Notes: a model not told the origin generated them from the letters alone. 64,000 nucleotides of DNA from Gammaproteobacteria bacterium (GCA_022450155.1 JAKUQR010000006.1:1-64000), one strand, 5' to 3'. Positions 1-7,033 are shown, counted from the stretch's first letter. Translations and numbers: made by a program.

Positions 1-182
1 ATCAACTGATCCACCGTCATGTTGACTCGCGGTTTGAATTCCCCGCGTTCCATGTCGATTTCAGTGGCCTTGATCCACTGCTTGGCGACGGTCTTACTGC
101 TGAAGGATTTACTGAGTGGCGCGTGGCCTTTGCGTCTTACTTGTGCCTCGTGCCGACCGTTTCTAAATCGTATACTTGCCAT
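1..182 (-). CDS. Tyrosine recombinase / phage-type integrase, N-terminal part (cut by window edge)
   Basis: This reading frame starts at the CAT read on the minus strand at 180-182 and runs off the left edge; about 60 residues are visible. The start MASIRFRNGRHEAQVRRKGH, followed by an S-K-S-F-x-S-K-x-x-A-x-x-W segment and E-x-D-M-E-R-G-E-F, is the layout of the N-terminal Arm-type DNA-binding domain of phage/island integrases. That family catalyses site-specific integration and excision using a C-terminal R-H-R-Y active site, which lies outside the window. The 5' end points at the aminotransferase remnant on its right, about 80 bases away, the usual placement of an integrase beside its att site. 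The family call is an inference from the N-terminal domain alone. Confidence 0.8.
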   Translation of the reverse strand, partial: MASIRFRNGRHEAQVRRKGHAPLSKSFSSKTVAKQWIKATEIDMERGEFKPRVNMTVDQL

Positions 183-235
183 GATCTGATCTCCATATGT
201 GGATATAGTGTGGATTTCAGATTTATGACGAGAGA

Positions 236-418
236 ATGAATATTCATATCAGTCACTTATGGACATCACGCATTGCCCACATGGGTCACGTCAATGCCCC
301 GACGATGCTTGGGGCGTTGGGGGTTATCGAGATGGGATTGATTGCCTTGGACATTCCACATGGTTCAGGTGGCACACAAAAGGCCATTGAATACCTTGGG
401 AAAAATGTCAAAGCGTGA
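236..418 (+). pseudogene. 3' remnant of a class V (alanine/serine-glyoxylate type) aminotransferase gene
   Basis: From about 266 the frame encodes S-R-I-A-H-M-G-H-V-N-A-P-T-M-L-G-A-L-G-V, then IEMGL..LDIPHGSGG and a stop. This matches the extreme C-terminus of alanine/serine-glyoxylate aminotransferases, a 380-400 residue PLP family in which R-I-G-H-M-G is the conserved end motif. Only about 50 residues remain. The PLP lysine and substrate domains are absent, and the ten residues upstream of the match are not family-like. The remnant directly faces the integrase 5' end, so the gene was probably split by integration. Whether the rest of the gene survives beyond the left edge cannot be seen. 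Confidence 0.7.
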
Positions 419-561
419 TCAGGCTATCTCAATCTCCATTCGTGTTGTACCGCTTGTCAGCATACACCATGCATTACTGTTGTACCGGTTTGATTCGGTA
501 AAACGTGTGACAAATTGTGACAAGCGGAAAGAGTGAGGCGAATCCATGGAGAATAAATGAA

Positions 562-1014
562 ATGAGTTTTAGCGAACTGGCTTGGGATAGGTTTAGAGAA
601 TTTCAATTAGAAGTGTGGTTCCGGGAAGAGCAAATATCAGAAACAGAGGCAGAGCAAGGAGTTGACGATCTTAAACAGGGAGGATTTAATATTGAGTATT
701 TCTACGACGACTTGGAACGGGAAATCTACAAAGGACTTATAGATGGACGTTTTAGGCAAGAAGAAATATGGGATTTTCATGACAGTTTAGATAACCAAGC
801 ACTAACTTGGTTGGTTAGGTTTATGTTGTTGAGAATGGAAGGACAGTATGAAAGCGTTAGCAGTAATAACGAAAACAGGTATGAAGACTTTCTAGAAAGA
901 GTTCAGTTAATAGCCAAGTGGAAGGACAGAGACACACAAGAAGAAGCCACGCGGGAAAATGTTGTGCCGTTTGCGGCAACGAAGAAGAAGACTACTAAAA
1001 AGGAAAAGCGTTAA
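562..1014 (+). CDS. Hypothetical acidic protein with lysine-rich tail
   Basis: A 150-residue protein that I do not recognise. The ATG at 562 is chosen over an in-frame GTG at 517 because GGAG at 548-551 sits at ribosome-binding distance. The sequence is rich in Glu, Asp, Arg and aromatic residues, predicted mostly helical and soluble, with no signal peptide or membrane segment. It ends in a basic tail, K-K-K-T-T-K-K-E-K-R, which could contact nucleic acid. The gene is AT-rich compared with the rest of the window, consistent with accessory DNA next to the integrase. It stands alone on the strand. No function is claimed. Confidence 0.6.
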   Translation: MSFSELAWDRFREFQLEVWFREEQISETEAEQGVDDLKQGGFNIEYFYDDLEREIYKGLIDGRFRQEEIWDFHDSLDNQALTWLVRFMLLRMEGQYESVSSNNENRYEDFLERVQLIAKWKDRDTQEEATRENVVPFAATKKKTTKKEKR

Positions 1015-1423
1015 AACTCACACAGCTCTACTGCTGTTTTACACAGCGTTAAAAGGGCAGGGCAGATCGAAAAGCCATGAAGGACTGACCCCTACCCACC
1101 CCCATTTTCATTTTTCGTATTACGTTTTGTTGTGCCCGCTCACCATCGGGGGATTTTGAGTAGTCTAAATGTTGGCGGGGTGAAAATTTTTCGGGGTGAA
1201 AAAATTAATGGTAGCAAGCACTGATTGTGGAGTCAGTGTTGAGAGATGCATTACTGTGGTGGGATCGGGTTAGCTTATGGCTCGATGACCCTGAGATAAT
1301 CGTAAAGGGTCTTTTGCATCTCATGCCACCTACTGCCACACCCGTCTAAACGCGTTGCATGCGATTCCGGCTACCGGGCATACTTACCGAGCGTATCAAC
1401 AAAGAATCAACAAGGAGGACTCA
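1015..1423. other. Intergenic stretch without a convincing gene
   Basis: About 400 bases with only short, low-quality frames. It contains one copy of a 34-base imperfect direct repeat (1302-1335, second copy 2507-2540) and the promoter region of the GYD gene at 1424. The G-rich and A-rich runs near 1175-1205 have no partner that would make a clear terminator. Confidence 0.6.
1302..1335 (+). repeat. 34-base intergenic direct repeat, copy 1
   Basis: This segment matches 2507-2540 at 30 of 34 positions by direct comparison; the shared core contains CATCTCATGCC and CCTACTG. Both copies are in non-coding DNA about 1.2 kb apart in the same orientation. It may be part of a genome-wide intergenic repeat family, which cannot be judged from two copies. 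Confidence 0.6.
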
Positions 1424-1759
1424 ATGGCTTTATACATGTTACAGGCTAAATACACCCCGGAGGCAATCCGGAATATCGCCGAATCCGGCAGTAACCGAGA
1501 AGATGTTGCCCGCGCAGTGGTTGAGCAGTGTGGCGGCAAACTTATTGGCTTCTACGGCATGCTGGGGCAGGACTATCATATTGCAATAATCGTTGAATAC
1601 GACGACCTGCCGAGCTATCTGGGTACTGTGTTAACAACTGTACTGGGCGGCGCAATAGCGGACTTCAAAACTATTGCTCTGTACAGCTCAGACGATGTGG
1701 TAAAGGCGAGCGCGGTATACCAAGCCAATAAGGCGGCTTATTCACCACCGTCGTCGTAG
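1424..1759 (+). CDS. GYD-domain protein
   Basis: A 111-residue protein starting MALYMLQAKYTPEAIRNIAE. The start is fixed by AAGGAGG at 1412-1418, and the longer upstream frame has no such site. The N-terminal beta strand, the T-x-E-A-I/L-R-N motif, the centre G-G-K-L-I-G-F-Y and the Y-x-I-A-I-I strand are the signature of the GYD family, small ferredoxin-like dimeric alpha/beta-barrel proteins of unknown function. It is monocistronic and followed by a strong hairpin. It is one of five proteins of this general fold in the first 7.4 kb. Family assignment is firm; the biochemical role is unknown. Confidence 0.85.
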   Translation: MALYMLQAKYTPEAIRNIAESGSNREDVARAVVEQCGGKLIGFYGMLGQDYHIAIIVEYDDLPSYLGTVLTTVLGGAIADFKTIALYSSDDVVKASAVYQANKAAYSPPSS

Positions 1760-1803
1760 TCTCGTATCAATAATCAGTTCATAAACTGATTCTGACTCTC
1801 AAT

Positions 1804-1833
1804 GCTTAACACCCGCTTCGGCGGGTGTTAAGC
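1804..1833. terminator. Perfect 13-bp hairpin with TTCG loop
   Basis: Arms 1804-1816 and 1821-1833 are perfectly complementary around a stable TTCG tetraloop. It lies between the GYD gene and the convergent MORN lipoprotein gene and probably serves both. There is no long T tract on either side, so it may act more as an mRNA 3' stabiliser than as a classical terminator. Confidence 0.75.
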
Positions 1834-1903
1834 GATTAGAAACAGCTCTCAGCAGGAACAGACAGAGGAATGTGTAGATGTGATTCATTTCAAGACCAAT
1901 GCC

Positions 1904-2401
1904 CTACTGATTCTCTGTCCTAACACCTTCCAAATAGAACGCAACTACTTCCCCATTTTCGTCGTATACGTTTCCGTGCCAAGGGTTACCATCTTTCCAT
2001 TGCCCGATATATTTTCTTCCAGCATACGACGTAAAGATGCCCTGACCATGAATAGTTCCATTCTTCCATTCACCCACATATTCTGCATTGGAATGGGTCC
2101 AAGTTCCTTGACCATGCGGTTTACCGTCGAGCAGTACGCCTGAGTAAGTACCCCCCTTGTAGTCGTGTAGTACTCCTGTGTAGAGGTCATCCATATCGTC
2201 AACAATTGCCACCTGTTTGTCGACAGGTGCCGATTGACTTGTTTCTCTCTGTTTAATGCCTCCTTGAGAACTAGAGCTGGATTCAGTAGACGACGAACTT
2301 GCTGACGGAAAAATATTTTTGTAGGCAGTCGTAAGCGCACAACCGGTAAACAGAAACAGGCTAATTAAGATAATCGGGAGACTACATAGAAACTTTTTCA
2401 T
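1904..2401 (-). CDS. MORN-repeat lipoprotein
   Basis: A 165-residue protein. It begins with a lipoprotein signal peptide: MKK, a hydrophobic stretch, then lipobox L-F-T-G-C with Cys21 as lipidation site. A Ser/Gln-rich linker (about residues 33-60) follows. About three MORN repeats (about 85-150) show the spacing Y-x-G-x-x-x-x-G-K-P-H-G-Q-G-T and Y-x-G-E-W-K-x-G-x-x-H-G-Q-G. MORN repeats form a beta sheet used for lipid or protein contacts. The protein is likely anchored in the outer membrane facing the periplasm. It is monocistronic, and its upstream region holds both intergenic repeat types described here. Confidence 0.85.
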   Translation of the reverse strand: MKKFLCSLPIILISLFLFTGCALTTAYKNIFPSASSSSTESSSSSQGGIKQRETSQSAPVDKQVAIVDDMDDLYTGVLHDYKGGTYSGVLLDGKPHGQGTWTHSNAEYVGEWKNGTIHGQGIFTSYAGRKYIGQWKDGNPWHGNVYDENGEVVAFYLEGVRTENQ

Positions 2402-2461
2402 GATGACCTCGACATAAAATCATCTATCTCTCTAGGCAAACACTTAATAACGCCTATCCTA

Positions 2462-2497
2462 CTCCCAACACCCCACTAAAACCGTAAACCTCTCTGC
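2462..2497 (-). repeat. 36-base upstream motif, copy 1
   Basis: Matches 2948-2983 at 28 of 36 positions, sharing CACTAAAAC, GTAAA and CTCTGC. Both copies lie upstream of a minus-strand gene (MORN lipoprotein and NTF2-like protein), so this may be a duplicated promoter or leader segment. Spacing to the start codons differs (about 60 and 19 bases). Confidence 0.45.
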
Positions 2498-2506
2498 AAG
2501 ACTATT

Positions 2507-2540
2507 GTTAAGGATCTTTTCCATCTCATGCCGCCTACTG
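2507..2540 (+). repeat. 34-base intergenic direct repeat, copy 2
   Basis: Second copy of the repeat at 1302-1335, with four mismatches in 34. It sits just beyond the 3' end of the NTF2-like gene and upstream of the MORN gene. Confidence 0.6.
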
Positions 2541-2554
2541 ATTTCTGTGGTGTT

Positions 2555-2929
2555 CTAGGACGAATTACTGTTCCCAGTTCGATCAAAATAGGTGATTCGT
2601 TCAAAGAACACTCCATCATCCCTAGTCTTTACTATGGCCATCCCACAAAGTTCTGTACCAGTAAGCTCCCACCATTCCCAATCCGTCAAGATCCCATCTT
2701 TATCTTGACGCACCCTGTCTGACAAATCCCATTCATTGGTCGCACCAAGTAATCGAGTTCGTTTGTCCCAACGGATCATATATTCTGCCAATGACTCCCG
2801 ATTCACTGGTGCTAACTCGGCAGGATCATCAAACATGAAGTCATACGAAGTTGCTGAAACCAGCTTATCAGCGTCAAGCTCGTACCATCCTTCGATATAC
2901 CTTGCTCTTAATTCGAATCTCGTAGTCAT
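2555..2929 (-). CDS. SnoaL/NTF2-like protein
   Basis: A 124-residue protein with the order typical of SnoaL-like NTF2 folds: an N-terminal helix with R-A-R-Y-I-E-G-W-Y-x-L-D, then D-F-M-F-D-D-P, then a curved sheet with W-E-W-W-E-L-T-G-T-E and F-x-E-R-I-T-Y-F-D at the end. This fold forms a conical pocket in many small enzymes and binding proteins. The substrate cannot be predicted. No Shine-Dalgarno is obvious before the ATG at 2929, so the start rests on the fold. It is monocistronic and AT-rich like its neighbours. Confidence 0.65.
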   Translation of the reverse strand: MTTRFELRARYIEGWYELDADKLVSATSYDFMFDDPAELAPVNRESLAEYMIRWDKRTRLLGATNEWDLSDRVRQDKDGILTDWEWWELTGTELCGMAIVKTRDDGVFFERITYFDRTGNSNSS

Positions 2930-2947
2930 TAATTTTGTATTCGTTCT

Positions 2948-2983
2948 ATTCCCAATATGACACTAAAACTGTAAATCGCTCTG
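2948..2983 (-). repeat. 36-base upstream motif, copy 2
   Basis: Partner of 2462-2497 (28 of 36 identical), lying immediately upstream of the NTF2-like gene on the minus strand. Confidence 0.45.
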
Positions 2984-3158
2984 CCTTCTCAGCAACATCT
3001 GGAAGCACAAGCCTCTCTGTTGACGCTACTTTGAAAATGAAACATTGTTGGAAGACAGGAAGCCCTCAATGGGATAAGACTTAACCGCAAAGTTGACATT
3101 CTGCGCTATTCGGCTCGACTGATCCGCTGTACTTTCAAAAACTCGTTGATCGAAAATT

Positions 3159-3593
3159 TCAGTAGATAGAGAGTTGTATCAAAGTCATCATTGAGGCTGC
3201 TTCCTCTATATCTTTTCGTATTGGCTTTCCATTTTCATAACCGACTTTAGCAAAAAAACCGTCAATTCTACTGTGTGAACAAAGGGCTTCTAGTTGATCG
3301 GCAATCATCTTATTGTTCTCATACTCAACGGTAACTAGTGCATCAGTTAGTCTACCTTTATACAAAATTTTTATTTTAGACGGTTGAAGAAGATTCCTCC
3401 ACCAGATACTTCGTCTATCGGTTACACAACTTAGTTTTCCCTCTGGTTCTTCAAAATAACTTACTGGAACTGCATAATTCTTACCGGTTTTTATTCCTAT
3501 AAAATTCAATACAACAAGGTTCTGACTGATCAGGAAATGTAGAGGCGATTTTGCAATCGCTATGGTAATTGGGTTTATTGTTCTCCAAAACAT
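3159..3593 (-). CDS. Deazaflavin-dependent nitroreductase family protein
   Basis: A 144-residue protein. The segment N-L-V-V-L-N-F-I-G-I-K-T-G-K-N-Y, followed by V-P-V-S-Y-F-E-E, then S-C-V-T-D-R-R-S-I-W-W-R-N-L, is the core of the Ddn-like flavin/deazaflavin-dependent nitroreductase family, a split beta-barrel that binds F420 or FMN. It carries no signal peptide. It is monocistronic with a low-GC coding sequence, consistent with acquisition. In proteobacteria the actual cofactor of such proteins is often unknown, so the F420 link is family-based only. Confidence 0.7.
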   Translation of the reverse strand: MFWRTINPITIAIAKSPLHFLISQNLVVLNFIGIKTGKNYAVPVSYFEEPEGKLSCVTDRRSIWWRNLLQPSKIKILYKGRLTDALVTVEYENNKMIADQLEALCSHSRIDGFFAKVGYENGKPIRKDIEEAASMMTLIQLSIY

Positions 3594-3698
3594 ATTGAAA
3601 ATAGTTACAACTAGCTTATTGGCTTAGCTTAATTTCAGACGTTTCATCCCGCTATCTTAAACCCAAATAACAGCCAGGACACCGCGATCTGTCTAAGT

Positions 3699-3818
3699 TT
3701 ATAGTCGGGCGCGGATTCTGAAATAGCCAATCAGCAGTAAAACGGTATAACAAAGACCGCCTAGTAGGTAAATGCCTAGGCAGATTGCTGCAGGGGTGTC
3801 ATTGTCCTTCTGGAACAT
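3699..3818 (-). CDS. Small single-span membrane protein, 39 aa
   Basis: A 39-residue frame starts with ATG at 3816-3818, preceded on the minus strand by AGGAGA. It begins MFQKDNDTPAA, continues with a hydrophobic stretch of about 20 residues containing L-L-G-G-L and T-V-L-L-L-I-G-Y, and ends basic (F-R-I-R-A-R-L). The charge pattern suggests a periplasmic N-terminus and cytoplasmic C-terminus. The neighbours are oriented differently and give no functional hint. Evidence is the ribosome-binding site plus membrane-protein composition. Confidence 0.55.
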   Translation of the reverse strand: MFQKDNDTPAAICLGIYLLGGLCYTVLLLIGYFRIRARL

Positions 3819-3968
3819 TGGGGGTCTCCTACTGGGGTGTAAAAACAATTGTGTCGCAATCCTATAAGTGAGGCCCGCTGCATGGCGAATTGGATCTATC
3901 CTGATCGCTCCGTTTTGGATTTAATCTAAGTAGAATGAACTCAGCAGTGAGTTGACTCAGGCAACCGT

Positions 3969-4475
3969 ATGGAAAATCGAAAAACTCTGGTGAGCGACGA
4001 TTTCATCGTTCCTTCCGAACTGGCGACAGCTCAGTTCAGATTACGGATGTTGACCATTAACGATTTGATCAAAGATTATGATGCTGTGATGTCTAGCGTT
4101 GACCATCTTCGAAATACCTACAGCCTCATCTCTGGTTCTAACTGGCCCATGGGACTTACACTTGAGGAAGATCTCATTGACCTTGGTTGGCACCAGAGGG
4201 AGTTTATGCTTCGTTATTCTTTTGCTTACACGGTAATGACACTGGATGAAACACGATGCCTTGGTTGTGTCTACCTGGATCCTAGCCGGAAAAGCAGCTT
4301 TGATGTGGTGATTTCAATGTGGGTGAGAGCATCGGAGCTGGGCAACGGTTTGGATTCGGATCTCTACGGTACTGTCAAAAAGTGGATCAGCGAAGTTTGG
4401 CCCTTCGCTAAGTCCGCCTATCCCGGCAGGGAAATCACAATCGAGGAATGGAAAAACATTCCAAATGACCTTTGA
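3969..4475 (+). CDS. GNAT-like N-acetyltransferase
   Basis: A 168-residue protein. The N-terminal half contains F-R-L-R-M-L-T-I-N-D-L-I-K-D-Y-D-A-V. The C-terminal half has F-A-Y-T-V-M-T, then C-L-G-C-V-Y-L-D-P-S, then a segment equivalent to strands 4-5 of the GNAT fold. The usual Q/R-x-x-G-x-G/A pyrophosphate-binding loop is not clearly present, so acetyl-CoA binding is not certain. A terminator hairpin follows 65 bases downstream, making the gene monocistronic. I am confident of a GNAT-superfamily relationship and not of the substrate. Confidence 0.65.
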   Translation: MENRKTLVSDDFIVPSELATAQFRLRMLTINDLIKDYDAVMSSVDHLRNTYSLISGSNWPMGLTLEEDLIDLGWHQREFMLRYSFAYTVMTLDETRCLGCVYLDPSRKSSFDVVISMWVRASELGNGLDSDLYGTVKKWISEVWPFAKSAYPGREITIEEWKNIPNDL

Positions 4476-4540
4476 TAAATCAAAAACCAGGTAAATGATG
4501 GCTGTAATCGGTCGAGAGTGAAGCCGACCGGACTAACAAA

Positions 4541-4558
4541 GCCCCGCTTCTGCGGGGC
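4541..4558 (+). terminator. Rho-independent terminator
   Basis: Seven-base GC arms 4541-4547 and 4552-4558 around a TTCT loop, followed by GTTTCTTATTT. It lies between the GNAT gene and the convergent ABM-like gene. Confidence 0.8.
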
Positions 4559-4582
4559 GTTTCTTATTTGCCCGCTGCAGGC

Positions 4583-4867
4583 TTACATTTCCCAGATAAC
4601 AGTGCCGCCTTTGATATCGGGCGGACTGGTCATGAATTCAGCCATCTGTGCAAAAATGCCCTGGATTGCCGGCTGTGCTGCCGTTGCGGATGCCTCGCTG
4701 TCATAGCGTGCGACGATCATTCCCTGTCCTTCGCTAATTTCGCACGTGTGGACAGTTTCAAGGCCCGCTACGGCTTTCAGATCATCTCGCAACGTCTCGT
4801 TGGCCTTCGCGAGAAATTCATCAAGCCGGCTGGGGTCAAACCCATAGGTGGTTACTCTGAAGTACAT
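4583..4867 (-). CDS. Antibiotic-biosynthesis-monooxygenase-like (ABM) small protein
   Basis: A 94-residue protein. The start at 4867 follows AAGGAGAA at ideal distance; the frame could extend upstream but that part has no family match. It begins MYFRVTTYGFDPSRLDEF and contains G-L-E-T-V-H-T-C, G-Q-G-M-I-V-A-R-Y-D-S and A-x-x-P-x-I-Q-x-I-F. This is the beta-alpha-beta repeat of dimeric ferredoxin-like ABM domains. Relatives include heme- or cofactor-free quinol monooxygenases and non-catalytic proteins. It is monocistronic and converges on the terminator at 4541. Confidence 0.75.
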   Translation of the reverse strand: MYFRVTTYGFDPSRLDEFLAKANETLRDDLKAVAGLETVHTCEISEGQGMIVARYDSEASATAAQPAIQGIFAQMAEFMTSPPDIKGGTVIWEM

Positions 4868-5222
4868 TCGTCTTCTCCTTTGGAAATTGGTGAACCAGAC
4901 ACTACCAGATTTGGAATAGTAGAAAAAGTAGACGGCTGACACTAACACCTGACGTCGTGATCTCCGGACTAAAATCGGTGTAAAACCGAAACTGTCGCTA
5001 AAAAAATAGAATGTTGGTCAGCCCATAGCTGGATGAGATATACAAATTCCGGAACAGTTTCACCCCATATATGATCAATGGCTGGGGCCACATATTGTTC
5101 AATTATGTGGTGCAATTAATGAGGTTGTAAGAACCATCACTGAACAGTTGTCCAAGTATATTATGGGATCTATAGGCCCGATAGAGGTTGATTTAAATTA
5201 ACTTAATGGAGGAGGGTTGATA
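4868..5222. other. Intergenic region upstream of the Cys-rich gene
   Basis: AT-rich, without a convincing coding frame. It must contain divergent promoters for the ABM-like gene (minus) and the Cys-rich gene (plus). GGAGGAGGG at 5206-5214 is a strong ribosome-binding site for the ATG at 5223. Confidence 0.5.
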
Positions 5223-5618
5223 ATGAAGAAGATGCTGATTGTATTGTTTGGAGTGTTGGCCTTTCAGAGCTATGTCTTTGCCGAAACGTGAGAAGACCGG
5301 GCCGCAAATAAAGCTGCTTGGAGTGCCGAAAACCCAGATGATCCTGCCTGCTGGAATCGGCCTGTCGGATGGAATACTGACAATCCTTGGATTGTGGGGA
5401 AGGGTGATCACGAGGCCTATTACGGACTTGCCAACTGTTGTAGGGCCTGCGCCGAAAATGACACCTGTTACAAAGATGGTTGGCAGGATAAGGCTGCAGC
5501 GTTAGCGACATGTGAGTTGTGGGGTATTGATCAATTTAGACATGTTTGTGTGTTAGAAACAGACTGCGATGATTACGAACCTGGCCCGCCATGGTGGAAA
5601 GCTACAACGGCTTTATAA
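5223..5618 (+). pseudogene. Secreted Cys-rich protein gene interrupted by an in-frame TGA
   Basis: A strong Shine-Dalgarno (5206-5214) precedes ATG 5223, which encodes a signal peptide: MKKMLIVLFGVLAFQSYVFA, with cleavage after A-x-A-like F-A. The frame then meets TGA at 5289-5291 and continues open in the same frame to TAA at 5616-5618, 131 codons in all including the TGA. The downstream part contains eight Cys (P-A-C-W, N-C-C-R-A-C, D-T-C, A-T-C, H-V-C, T-D-C) and many Trp, like a disulfide-rich periplasmic protein. I do not recognise the family. The likely reading is a recent nonsense mutation. Readthrough or a selenocysteine codon is less likely, as I see no clear SECIS hairpin after the TGA. 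Confidence 0.6.
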
Positions 5619-5727
5619 TCGATTTTAAAGGGATTTGCGCCGACTGGTCAGCCGCGAAAATTATATGCCCCGCTTTCCCAGATGTAGATTATTGCCGCCC
5701 TCACTGGGAGCAGATAGAGCAGTTACC

Positions 5728-5997
5728 TCAACATTCTTCCAGGAAGGTAATTTCTGGTGGTGAGGTTATCACGCCGCTGTCTTGAATTGCCTGTCTATCC
5801 GGCGAGGTAAAAAACTCAACAAACACGTCTTTCGACGGTGCAGTGCCAATGACATAGCTGGTGTTCGGGTCATCTGGCTTGCGATAGGCTCTCGCATTGA
5901 TGCCAGCAGCAACTCGTTGATCTTCAAGTCCATCGAACTTCGATTTCCATTGATCAAAATCTGAAACCTGGGCTGATATCACCACGGTGATACTCAT
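5728..5997 (-). CDS. Small dimeric alpha/beta-barrel (ABM-like) protein
   Basis: An 89-residue protein starting MSITVVISAQVSDFDQWKSKF after AAGGAG. The strand/helix pattern, the W-K-S-K-F-D motif in the first helix, A-Y-R-K-P-D-D-P-N and the F-F-T-S-P-D-R-Q helix start resemble small ABM/EthD-like proteins that dimerise. No catalytic residues can be named. It is separated from the next minus-strand gene upstream by a terminator hairpin, so it has its own promoter. Function unknown. Confidence 0.65.
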   Translation of the reverse strand: MSITVVISAQVSDFDQWKSKFDGLEDQRVAAGINARAYRKPDDPNTSYVIGTAPSKDVFVEFFTSPDRQAIQDSGVITSPPEITFLEEC

Positions 5998-6047
5998 AGG
6001 ATGCTCCTTCTATAGATGATGCGATAGTTATACATTGATATATAAAT

Positions 6048-6070
6048 TAAGCCCCGACTGGCGGGGCTTA
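6048..6070 (-). terminator. Rho-independent terminator hairpin
   Basis: Arms 6048-6056 and 6062-6070 form nine pairs around ACTGG. On the minus strand the stem is followed by an A/T-rich tract (ATTTATATATC). It ends the transcript of the ABM-like gene at 6107-6490. Confidence 0.75.
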
Positions 6071-6106
6071 TGACGAGGTTGGTGTATTAAATTAACACAT
6101 CACCAG

Positions 6107-6490
6107 CTATCCATTCATGGAATGAATGACAGATCCCCCACCGATGAGTACTTTCCCATATTGCATTAAGGTGCCCGCAAAAGCTTCAAGACTTTCCCAT
6201 TGCATGGCTTGTGCCATGTGCTGTTCAATGCCATCCGCTTCGACATAGACCTCGTTGATGCAATACAAAATATTACCGGTTGTACCTTTACTTGGATCCA
6301 ACAGGTCGTTGGCTTCTTCACCCTTGGCCACGTGATAGTCGACAAGATGGATTCCGTTGCCAGCCTCCAGCGAGTGGGTTTCTTTCATCCAGGCCGCATG
6401 CGTCGCAATGATCTCTTCGACTGGGCCGGTATTTTCAGCGGGTACAAGCAGTGCGAAATTGAAGGTCACCTGTCCGTTTTTCGAAGCCAT
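6107..6490 (-). CDS. ABM-superfamily small protein
   Basis: A 127-residue protein. The start at 6490 is preceded by AAGGAGATA; the longer frame to 6556 lacks a comparable site. It starts MASKNGQVTFNFALLVPAEN and contains A-T-H-A-A-W-M-K-E-T-H, L-L-D-P-S-K-G-T-T-G-N-I-L-Y, I-N-E-V-Y-V-E-A-D-G-I and H-M-A-Q-A. This order resembles longer ABM-type dimeric alpha/beta-barrel proteins that carry a conserved His in the second helix. Monocistronic. The role is not known. Confidence 0.65.
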   Translation of the reverse strand: MASKNGQVTFNFALLVPAENTGPVEEIIATHAAWMKETHSLEAGNGIHLVDYHVAKGEEANDLLDPSKGTTGNILYCINEVYVEADGIEQHMAQAMQWESLEAFAGTLMQYGKVLIGGGSVIHSMNG

Positions 6491-6685
6491 GTCTATCTCC
6501 TTAGGTTTTATTGTGTGGGGAAAAAATCTAATGTTCCCAAAGATCCAATAATGCATACTTCAGTGATCAGCATAGCAGAAGTTCAAGGTATGTGAATAAA
6601 TTTGGTATCCGGAAGTGACAAAAGTAAACTGAGATCTAGATAAAATAGGTTAAACAATCTTTTGGTTGGTAATACAATTGCAGGC

Positions 6686-6868
6686 ATGAACGCAAATCTA
6701 GAAAAACAACTGACCTATGAAGAGGAACGGCAGATTGCGCAGAAGAACAACACTTATTTGCCGAAAAGGAAACTCAATCGATGGATGATCATGGGCGTGC
6801 TCCTGATGGAGTTCAGCGCAGCTGCAGGACTCCTATACCTGGCGTATAGAATCTATACTGCTTCTTGA
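6686..6868 (+). CDS. Small single-span membrane protein, 60 aa
   Basis: A 60-residue protein starting MNANLEKQLTYEEERQ. A charged N-terminal segment ends in P-K-R-K-L-N-R, followed by one hydrophobic helix (W-M-I-M-G-V-L-L-M-E-F through G-L-L-Y-L-A-Y). The positive-inside rule places the N-terminal domain in the cytoplasm. The ribosome-binding site is weak; an in-frame TTG at 6662 would add eight residues. No family recognised. Confidence 0.5.
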   Translation: MNANLEKQLTYEEERQIAQKNNTYLPKRKLNRWMIMGVLLMEFSAAAGLLYLAYRIYTAS

Positions 6869-7033
6869 CCATTGCTGACTATAAATCGAAGGAACAACCA
6901 ATTGGGTAATGGTCTCAGTACAACCTAAACAGAGAACCTCGGTTGTCTATGGGTTAGACTTCTAGACGGAAAGCGGAATTTGCATTTGATACAGCGCTAT
7001 CTCACCGATAGCGGCCAGCTTGAGGGAGAACTA

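Noticed and set aside
959-1159. 66-codon frame after the acidic hypothetical protein.
   Set aside because: Overlaps the real gene in another frame and has no start signal; treated as intergenic noise.
1804-1833. The hairpin starts GCTTAAC and ends GTTAAGC, which fits the attC core consensus (RYYYAAC ... GTTRRRY) of integron cassettes.
   Set aside because: It is only 30 bases, shorter than known attC sites. The stem is perfect without extrahelical bases, and the other hairpins of the region do not fit the consensus. A simple terminator is the better reading.
5289-5340. Selenocysteine insertion at the TGA of the Cys-rich gene.
   Set aside because: I cannot find a convincing bacterial SECIS hairpin in the ~40 bases after the TGA. 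Kept only as an alternative in the finding.
5591-5785. 64-codon frame overlapping the end of the Cys-rich gene.
   Set aside because: It overlaps genes on both strands and lacks a ribosome-binding site; composition gives only a vague protein feel.
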